From positions 22,478 through 84,477 of the forward strand of contig NMRA01000707.1 of NCBI GenBank assembly GCA_002633005.1: DNA of 62,000 nucleotides, read 5' to 3'. A program made the position numbers and the translations under genes. This stretch comes from Phoronis australis (lineage: Eukaryota > Phoronida > Phoronidae). The notes beneath the pieces are model-generated. The model was not told the DNA's origin. It searched no databases and was given only the letters and a program-made list of their open reading frames with translations. Positions 54,601-62,000 of this stretch are shown in pieces (the stretch's first letter is position 1; every line of letters begins with the position of its first letter).

Positions 54601-57600
54601 CTAAATTGGAACCACCTAACATGGGGATCCTTTGTAATTTTGTAATGTAAAGCATATATTTTCTTCCAATCTAAACTATCTCCTAGCTCTATTTCCCATT
54701 TACGCTCTGACTTAGGTTTCTTAACGTCATTAAAGACTGAACAAATACATGTATGTCTACAACCCTTCAATTCTTTCCGTTAGTGAGTAATTGTTAAAGG
54801 CACGCAAGGAGAGTAGACAATAACACTTTTAAATTTATTTTGAAATAGACTTTTTTGAAACCTTCTTAGAACAGAAACAACACCATTATATTTTACAAAG
54901 TTGCTTTTCACATCGAACCTATTTTTCGTATTGTTTAAACTAACAAAATCACCATCAGAGGTGTACATATCTCTAATAAATCTTAAGCCTTTTACAAACC
55001 AAGGCTTATTAAAAACACCTGTGCCTCCGATCGCCAAGTTACTATTAAAACACAAACGTTGATTCAAAAAGTCCTCTTTACTCGCAACAATTATTTTCTT
55101 GTAGAAAGATAACATACTTCCAAATACGTCGCGCCAGTAGGAATTACCAAATAGAGTTAACTTCGACTGAATAAAGTAATCTCCAAATGAAGCAAAGTTC
55201 TTTGAGAACGGGTAGAGTGAGTACAGTAATTCACCACTTTTAGACGCAGGGCTTTCACGATATCTGCGGGCCATAGCGAGTATTAAAGCTTTGCTGAAAG
55301 TATGCATATTAACCATTTGAATACCTCTTTGACCAAGTCCTAAGCAGGCCGTAGTTCGTTTAATTACGGGTCTGCCATACAAATCTAAAAAATGTCGTAT
55401 TCAATTCACCCAATACTTTTACTGGTGGATTTGGTAAACTTGACAACAAAAAATTAAGTTTAGAAATAGCTAATGTTTTAATTACCGTAACTCTACGAAA
55501 CGGCGTTAAATTTCGTCGACTCCAACTTTTTAGTAAAGACTTGATCTCAGTTATTCTTTCAGTGAAGTTCTGTTTTGGAAATTTATTCAGTCCATCAGGA
55601 AGATGTAGAATGGGATAGAAGATGACGTAAGCAATGAAGAGACTGTCCAACTATGGCGTGTACCGTCGTCCCGCTCAAATTGTTTCAACTTTCACCGATA
55701 GGATACTCTTACGGAGCACGGAGGCAAAGAAAACGACAATCAAGAGAAAGCAAAAGACGAAAAAGACAACCATGGCTTACGTGTAGAGGACTGTCGTCGT
55801 TCTCTGGCTACCTCGACTTTAACATCGTCACTGAACATGGCTTCGGTGGTATGCGTGGCCTCAATAGCTGTAACATCCATAACTACATGTAAGTTCAATG
55901 AATAATTTGCCTGCATGGTACAAATTATCTGTATTCTTAGTGTTTTATTCTTATTTTACTTTCATTCCTATAAAATTTTACGGTGGCAAAGCATGGGCGT
56001 AGCAGTCAGACCAACTGAAATGACTGTTTGCATCTGACAGTTGTACAAATCGACATACAGTTTGAACACTACGCCGTACTGGCTGAATAAGAGAGGTGAC
56101 TAGTTGAAACTAACCGTAGACAAAAACACATGGACCACCAAGTCGTTATATTTTTAATGCCGAAGATTTGTGATGTTTGACACTTGCTGTAATTGCACTT
56201 CTTGAACTATCACCAACAATTCTCTCGACAGTGTTTTTCATACTCGTAGGTAGTACAAAAATATCAAAATTTCCCGTTAGAATAAAAATACAATATCGGA
56301 AGCTGAGATCAGCACACGACTCAATGGTGCCTCCATTGGGAATTTCATGAGGAAAAATCATAGTTGCTAATCTATTGTTGATGACTTGTGGTCTAAGAAC
56401 TAACAAATTACATTTTGCATAAAACAAACATAAGTGTTTAGGAAAATTCCCAACTTCCTAAATTGTGTAAAGTAAACGGTGCGTACTTGGAGAAACGTAT
56501 GTTTGGCATGACCGCCACCAAATCTCATACCATGCTTTAAGTAACGTGGTGAAGCCTGTACACCAATGTCAATTACATGTATATCTCAATGGATCACGAG
56601 TATATCCTGGCATAAAAATGGAGAGGCTTATCACGTGCGCTTGATTTACGCTTTGAGGGCCCTCACCATTCCAGACTGATCTATTCATGGAAACACAAGA
56701 GGTAATCAAACTGCTTATCATCTCAGGCAGCACCACAAACCCTTTGTTTAACGTGTTGAGTCAACAGTTTGCAGTGTATAGACCATTTAAATATATCTCC
56801 AACCTTATTCACTATAAGTGGCCATTTTTACAATATTTCACTTGTGTCTAGCAAAGTACCTTATCTTCATTCTCGGGGAACTTCAAATACAAAATATATA
56901 ACGCGTAGCCAGAACAAGAAAGTAACAATGAAATATTTAGCAGAACCACCTTGGAACCGCACGAAAGCGTGGATATTTGTTTACTACCTATCCATGGTCA
57001 AAGGTGAAAGGGCTTTCAATCAAATCGAATCTCCCGCCAGGTACAGATCAGCTTCTTATACACTCAGGCCTTTCAGTCACAAAGTCGGCATAACATTGAG
57101 CCAACGAGGTGTACTTATGATAGAATGCGGCCGGGGAAAACAAAGACAAAACGTAGTTGTGATCCTAAGGGAGTTGTGCGTCTACATGTACATGCATATG
57201 ACGGGTGGCGTTGAAAACGAATGCTACGAGTCGCGCCTCACGCCATTGCATGTGTGGTCATGAACACAGAAAGTTGTGAAAAGAGATAAATCCTCACCTC
57301 AATTCCTTAATTCAATTAATAAGTTGGCATTTCGATGTTTCGATCTCATGCTAACGACATACGTTAACCACCGATTCGATTTTTGTAATCTATTTCTTAC
57401 TTGGTTTGGTATCGGTCTCCCAGCACGTGGCGTTTACAGGTTATGAACTGTGACCTACATGTACATGTACTTCGCAAGTACTAGTTGGTCGTCATACATG
57501 TAAATAACAGTAACTGAAGCTGGCTGGGAAAGGTACGACTATTTGAGGTTTTAATGACAACTAAGATAGTTACGTACTGCAAAATCAGTTGACATTGAAT

Positions 57601-59965
57601 GTTGAAATAGCTAACATAGTTAAGAATTGTATAGGACCGTTGTGTCTACCGAAGTTTTCATCGAATAATTAACCGAAGACTTCGAGATTTTCACTTGTCA
57701 CACTTTAGTCTGCTTTTTCTCGGTTTCGGCAAATCGACTTTATTTGAAATTAGGAACACTAGTTCTCGAAAAAGGCTCGATGGATTTCTTTGAAACTTTC
57801 CAAACTCAATATTTACTCATCAAGCTCAAAAACGGTGTTGGAATTTTTAATACAAAAGACCTATTTTTGCGTAATGCGACAAAAACGAATACGACTTCCT
57901 TTTTCACAAACTTACCTTACGTTTTGAGAGTTGATTTGTCATAGAAACCAAACGAACAGACTAATCGAAATTTTCTTAAAGCGCCTTTGAGGTAACTGGT
58001 GAAGTTTTTATTCAAAAAAGGTTTTATTAAAATCAACCGAGGGGTTATTTTGCTATGAATGTACCTTTCTTAAAAATGTAATTTTGACTTAATTTTTTTT
58101 TACGTAAAGATAATATAGGAACATAAATACAAACAGTATATTTATATTCCCTGGTCTTTGTTCTTTCAAAAAATGTATACTTTTATGAGTTGACTAAGCT
58201 TATTTTTTGATATACGAGTTAGAATGGAGGTCACTAAATAAGGTTGGAGATAACTTTAAATGAACATGGTAACGTGGTCTTCAGCATACATACATGTACA
58301 CCGTGTACTTTGAAAAAGTCCGACAACAGTTGTCATGCGCAGATCTCAAGAGCAAGTTGAGTCACATTCATAATTTTAGGAAGGCAACGCTTTTTAGTTT
58401 CCAGGTACCCCACCAACACAGACCTACAAAATCTTTTCACTAGGTCACGCGATTTGGTCAAAAGATGGCGCTGTGACGTGACAAAATGGCCGCAACAAAA
58501 TTTATCTGAAATTCCCGTGGGCTCCGTACTCACGGACTCAAGGTGATGTGAGCTCCCCACAAATCTGTACTCCGACACNAAGGCTGAAATCAGATGTCAC
58601 AGTTAATTTCCAAACGTTTGGTAGGCCTACCTTCGTCAAACTCTTCGCCAGGTTCGAATGTAATCGCCACCTATAGCAAGTGAAAATAAATACAAATGTG
58701 TTTAATGACGCACCATGCGGCTCAATACAGAGTGTAATTTTAGCTAGATGCAAAAAATGCTAGGATATTACGTAAAATCATGTTCCGACCTAGGCGATTG
58801 GTTCCCTGATATGCGCCTATACCGCATCTGTCTTTTATGGGAATCGGTCGACTTTTCAATGTTGTGAGAGAACAAAAACAACGTCTGTTGGCCCAACTTT
58901 TAATTCTGATTTAAAAAAGGGATGACTTTTACTTGATGTATTATTTTACTTAGATATGGCCGGATCATCTACATATACATGCGTATGACAGGAGTTCCTG
59001 TAAATACCTAGTAGAAAAAAATGTCTTTCTGTGAGAGGACACGATTCTGCGGTTCTGACAAAAACCGAGTCAGAAATCAAAATAACAAAGTGGTTCACTG
59101 TCTCAGAAAGATGACTTCAGTTTTGAATGGTAAAGACCCACTTCATTCCCGATTACGACCTCAAATGGGAATGACGAATGGACCTCTCATAAACTGGTCT
59201 TTCTCAACTTGTTAACAGTTGATGTCTACCATTCGGAGGACTTGAAGGATCAATTGACAGGGACTTGACTTTTGACGGGTTGTGTCATGCCCTTCATTTG
59301 AAACTTCCTGTGCTAGGTGATGGAGTACTTGCTTAAAGATGGAAATCATTGCATCGCGATGTGCATTAATTTGAATAAACATGAAACGACCCTTTCAGGG
59401 GACTGCTTACAACATTTTCAGTGCATCACACTATTAGTGATTCTTCTAAGCATTCAGTCTCGTGCTGTTCATTCAAGTGTAACCCTTTAAGTGCACCCCC
59501 AACAGTTCTCTTAACATTTTAGACTTTCGTGTAAGCTATGTTTTTTAAATCGGTGCCCGCACTGAGTAAATCAGTGATTTTGTGACTTTTTGTTTTCAGA
59601 ATACATGTACCGAATTTTCCTAAAACCATGTGCTCACCTTATGACATCAACGCTTTAAGCGTATTTCAAATTGGCAGAAATTTTGTACAGAACATATGTG
59701 CATGCATGCAGGAATTATGCCCATATTACGTGATGGAAATATAAAGTATTTTCAAATTGAATTTGTTTTAGCAAATTACTTGGCTTTTTGGGCTTAGTTT
59801 AAATCGTGGGGTCTGGTTTCGAATTGATCCAAGTGAAAAAACATGCCTAATCTACCTTGCTTCAAATCATGGCGACTGGCATTCAAACTCTTGTATCACG
59901 TTCCTTACCTCATTTCCTGCAGTGACCCACCCCACCAGCAGGAACAAAAATGCGATTTGGAACAT
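51465..59965 (-). CDS. Gene B: secreted precursor with four ShK-like cysteine-rich domains (7 coding exons)
   Basis: Coding exons on the minus strand, in order, are 59909-59965, 58631-58670, 55781-55867, 53779-53946, 52919-53053, 51902-52039 and 51465-51658. They total 819 bases (272 residues plus stop) with consistent GT-AG sites and phases. The product has a signal peptide, an acidic propeptide ending RERR at residues 54-57, and four six-cysteine domains starting near residues 63, 119, 164 and 210. Each domain has Asp two or three residues after its first Cys and a CC pair near its end, as in divergent ShK-like (SXC/ShKT) domains. ShK domains occur in cnidarian toxins and also in many non-toxic extracellular proteins; the role here is unknown. 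A LINE lies in intron 3. Confidence 0.8.
51902..52039 (-). CDS. Gene B exon 6 (ShK-like domain 3)
   Basis: Acceptor tgtatacag| and donor TGTC|GTAAGT bound a phase 1-1 exon of 45 codons. Cysteine spacing is C-13-C-12-C-8-CC-6-C (residues 164-208). The CC is followed by ASVAHFC, so this domain lacks the xTR found after CC in the other three. It begins CYQD and contains NDMTCQE. Confidence 0.85.
52919..53053 (-). CDS. Gene B exon 5 (ShK-like domain 2)
   Basis: Acceptor cattttgtcag| and donor GAAA|GTGAGT bound a phase 1-1 exon of 44 codons. Cysteine spacing is C-12-C-11-C-8-CC-6-C (residues 119-161). Recognisable pieces are CPDTKG, GYTCDEYF and YCCGTRRRYC. It is the closest of the four to the usual compact ShK-like form. 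Confidence 0.88.
53779..53946 (-). CDS. Gene B exon 4 (ShK-like domain 1)
   Basis: Acceptor catacttgtag| and donor GAAC|GTAAGG bound a phase 1-1 exon of 55 codons. Cysteine spacing is C-23-C-11-C-8-CC-6-C (residues 63-116). It begins CTDD and contains KCCATRHRHC. The first loop is 10-11 residues longer than in domains 2 and 3. The plus-strand frame over the same bases is a shadow. Confidence 0.85.
54008..55660 (-). mobile_element. 5'-truncated, frameshifted Tx1/L1-like LINE in gene B intron 3
   Basis: Minus-strand frames at about 55650-55360, 55382-54780 and 54770-54213 cover the C-terminal part of a non-LTR reverse transcriptase and a zinc-finger-like end (CFCNKAPETLSQLFWEC followed by FW), typical of the Tx1/L1 clade. 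There is a frameshift near 55370 and an in-frame TAA at 54780-54782, so the copy is dead. A 3' untranslated region with AATAAA and a poly(A) tail (poly(T) on the plus strand, about 54008-54024) marks the 3' end. The 5' edge lies between 55650 and 55780. It has the same orientation as gene B. No clear target duplication was found. Confidence 0.85.
55781..55867 (-). CDS. Gene B exon 3 (propeptide with RERR site)
   Basis: Acceptor tggatgttacag| and donor ACAC|GTAAGC bound a phase 1-1 exon of 28 codons: mostly acidic and Thr-rich residues, then VARERRQSST. RERR (residues 54-57) fits a furin-type R-x-x-R site only five residues before the first Cys of domain 1, so cleavage would release the cysteine-rich part. 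Cleavage is inferred. Confidence 0.75.
55870..58625. other. Gene B intron 2: no additional gene seen
   Basis: Chance frames occur (a 164-codon frame at 56769-57263 on the plus strand, 93 codons at 56146-56427 on the minus strand) without motifs, splice context or protein-like composition. Confidence 0.4.
58631..58670 (-). CDS. Gene B exon 2 (acidic propeptide, 13 codons)
   Basis: Acceptor cacttgctatag| and donor ACGAAG|GTAGGC. It encodes VAITFEPGEEFDE plus one base. The exon starts in phase 0 and ends in phase 1, exactly converting the phase of the signal-peptide exon into that of all later exons. Its shortness makes it easy to miss. Confidence 0.7.
59909..59965 (-). CDS. Gene B exon 1 (start and signal peptide)
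   Basis: ATG at 59965 on the minus strand starts 19 codons: a hydrophobic core (IAFLFLLVGWV) and then TAGNE, with a likely signal-peptidase cut after Ala16. The donor AATGAG|GTAAGG leaves phase 0, which fits exon 2. A TATA box lies about 50 bases upstream. Confidence 0.8.
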
Positions 59966-60012
59966 GGCGTCAAGATGTCTTTCTGGATGATATCTTCTTG
60001 CGAAGCGGTGCC

Positions 60013-60019
60013 TTTTATA
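60013..60019 (-). promoter_or_regulatory. TATA box of gene B
   Basis: On the minus strand GATATAAAAGGC places a consensus TATAAAA about 50 bases upstream of the ATG at 59965. Transcription would then start near 59985, leaving a 5' untranslated region of about 20 bases. Confidence 0.6.
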
Positions 60020-60276
60020 TCTTTAATTTGCATTGACGCTCTTGACTTTGCAGCAAAAATATTTATTCGCCCTTGATGTAGATTAGCTACCTACAAGGGA
60101 ACAAGGCAATTCAACGAAATTGATAACCTGTGAAAGAACAGTTAACATGCGTCAACACCGAAGGACTGTTTTCTCAGAAACCTTAGGTAATGAAGGATTG
60201 GCTAATATTTCACCTTCAGTTAGGTAAGGAAAGTTCACGTGAAAGATTCGAGTGCATTAAAACATATCTGCAGACG

Positions 60277-60299
60277 GTCTGGTACACGTTGTACCAGAC
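60277..60299. repeat. Perfect 9-bp inverted repeat
   Basis: GTCTGGTAC and GTACCAGAC flank a 5-base loop (acgtt). It lies about 300 bases upstream of the gene B start. It could be a regulatory dyad or simply a small hairpin. Confidence 0.6.
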
Positions 60300-62000
60300 G
60301 TGCTCAGGCCGCGCATGTGGGCCCATTACACTGATCACCTGGAACTATTTTGGAACTTTATTAAAATACATGTGTGGTTAGGAGCTAGAAACCTGACACA
60401 AGGGTCTAACAGTGTGGTCGCCAGTGTTAGTCAAAACCATGACCTCAAGTAAAGAAGGAGGTAATCTATCACCCTAGGGCACACCGCCTCCTCGAGTGCA
60501 TTTAAGCAAAACTGTACTTTTGGTCAGAAGTGTACCACTTCTACAAAGATTCCGAATCCACTTTACGTCAACCGTTTTCCTTTGTCGGCTATCTTATGCG
60601 TCTTTACCTTTACCGCCTTACGACAGTGTCGTAAAAACCGCTCACGTGGTGTAAAGAGAAAAAAACATTCATTGCCTTTTCATAGAACATAAAGCTATTT
60701 ATTCAGTCATACTCACAAACAATATAAACAAGCAGTAAAACTGAACTGGAATGCTTACGAAATTTAAAATGGTGTCTACTTCCCTTAAGTCATCTCTGAG
60801 CCAATATTACATGTTCAGTCGTTTGCAAACAGAAGAACCATGGGGGTCCATCGACCATTGGAATTGGGAATTTTTGAACAGTAAATTTCTCAAATGATGT
60901 AATATTCAAACATTTCTTTTTGAGTAAATTGAAACATATTAAGGTTTGAAAAATCTCTGGTGGTATAATTATGCAAAATTTATGTAAAATCATTGTTAAA
61001 TTAAAAATTCTTGGTCCAGACCTGTAATTTTTTTAATGTTTTCAATACTATAAGTTAAAGACAAAGTATCGGATGGATGATTTATGGAGGAGCAAAAAAA
61101 TTGCACACATTTACGAGCCCACTTCAACATGCCAAAGATTCATATTGGATTAATAAGAAACAGTGAGTTACCAATATTTTTGCAAGTATCTCGATTAATT
61201 GTTGGGGACAACAACATTTCATTTTCCGCCTCCGTTGCTTGACGTCACTCTTTTACCAGGGCCCTTGAAATCTCAACCATTTCCCATCTTAGTATGATTT
61301 GCACTACTGTGACTAGGGGGGATAATCACTGTATCTATGTATAATATGCGACCATCAGTCAAGAATAGAATTATAAGATTTTATGAAAATAAAATGTTGA
61401 CTTCTGCACGAGCTGGGTGCAGACCTCGAGGTATTGCATTTCTTTGCTTTCGTCGCATTTCGAGAAATATAGGTCACGTAACACTCTCTAAAATAATCTC
61501 AGCCATCTTTTGTCACTGAAATTATGCATGACTCCGCAATATCTTCCTTTCGTTTAATTCCAAACTATTAAAATCCAGACTGATATGATGAAAGCCAATG
61601 GTTCACTAAATTTAAGGTGACAATACACTCCCAATCCATCGAAACACTAACCTTTTTCCTGACTAATAAGAGGGTTGATTTTTGGTCTTGCAAAGAATTG
61701 TCAATCCGTCATTCCTTGATACAGCAGTCGCCGCATAAAATGACACGTCGTGACAAGCCAGTCTGTAATGCCTGGCCATGTTCTCCATCACTAACTAAGC
61801 CCGGAGATTACAATTTCTTTGCCTTGATCTTAGTTTCATAAAGGAATGATGCGATTCCAATTTTTTGTGATGTGCCCCATAAGATACGCAGTACCAAAAA
61901 GTTGTACTGTATATATTTTCTCGNTTATATGAAATGATATGAAGCCAGTAGTACTAATAACCTTTTGCGTTTTTCTCTGCCAATAAAACAGCGCCATGTG
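60300..62000. other. Gene-free stretch upstream of gene B
   Basis: Only short chance frames (60-74 codons) are present, and no repeat family was recognised. There is a single N at 61924. Confidence 0.4.

Noticed and set aside
56769-57263. 164-codon plus-strand frame in gene B intron 2
   Set aside because: No recognisable motif, antisense to a spliced gene, and no splice or promoter evidence.

Overview
This is a gene-poor eukaryotic window, best read as a draft-assembly segment from a marine invertebrate. A cnidarian such as an anthozoan seems most likely; another invertebrate such as a mollusc or lancelet is possible. The evidence is small exons with GT-AG introns up to about 12 kb, the palindromic word ACATGTA scattered throughout, tRNA-derived SINE-like elements, degraded LINEs, terminal-inverted-repeat elements, and a secreted ShK-like cysteine-rich protein. 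There is one N run (24281-24356) and single Ns at 58579 and 61924. The species call is an inference.

Two multi-exon genes can be assembled, facing each other tail to tail. Gene A (+ strand, 12949-48705) has six coding exons that join without a frame break into about 307 codons. It has an acidic, probably disordered chain, a protein phosphatase 1 docking motif (RVKF) in exon 4, and a C-terminal KKK-x-CC-TIL tail that reads as a CaaX geranylgeranylation box beside a palmitoylation-type cysteine. A second possible first exon lies at 17504-17538. I do not recognise the family. Gene B (- strand, 59965-51465) has seven coding exons and about 272 codons. It encodes a signal peptide, a short acidic propeptide ending in RERR, and four cysteine-rich ShK-like domains, each on its own phase 1-1 exon. 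It has a clear TATA box about 50 bases upstream of the ATG.

Layout: 1-327 holds the 3' end of an apparent LTR retrotransposon whose short LTR contains a tRNA-like Pol III promoter. 330-12900 has no confident gene but holds a 330-bp direct duplication, a foldback hairpin, microsatellites and short tandem repeats. 12949-48705 is gene A, whose introns carry most of the repeats: a 363-bp-period duplication at 23 kb, a 2.1-kb element with perfect inverted termini at 29.1-31.2 kb, a GGCGGAT-ended element at 31.3-32.3 kb, minisatellites at 34 kb, a LINE 3' end at 37.5 kb and a SINE at 38.9 kb. 48706-51290 separates the two 3' ends. 51465-59965 is gene B, with a 5'-truncated Tx1/L1-like LINE in intron 3 in the same orientation. 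60020-62000 shows no gene.

The two genes show no functional link. Gene B looks like an exon-shuffled, tightly packed multi-domain secreted peptide precursor. Gene A looks like a lipid-anchored cytoplasmic-face scaffold or phosphatase-targeting protein with frame-neutral (phase 2-2) internal exons.
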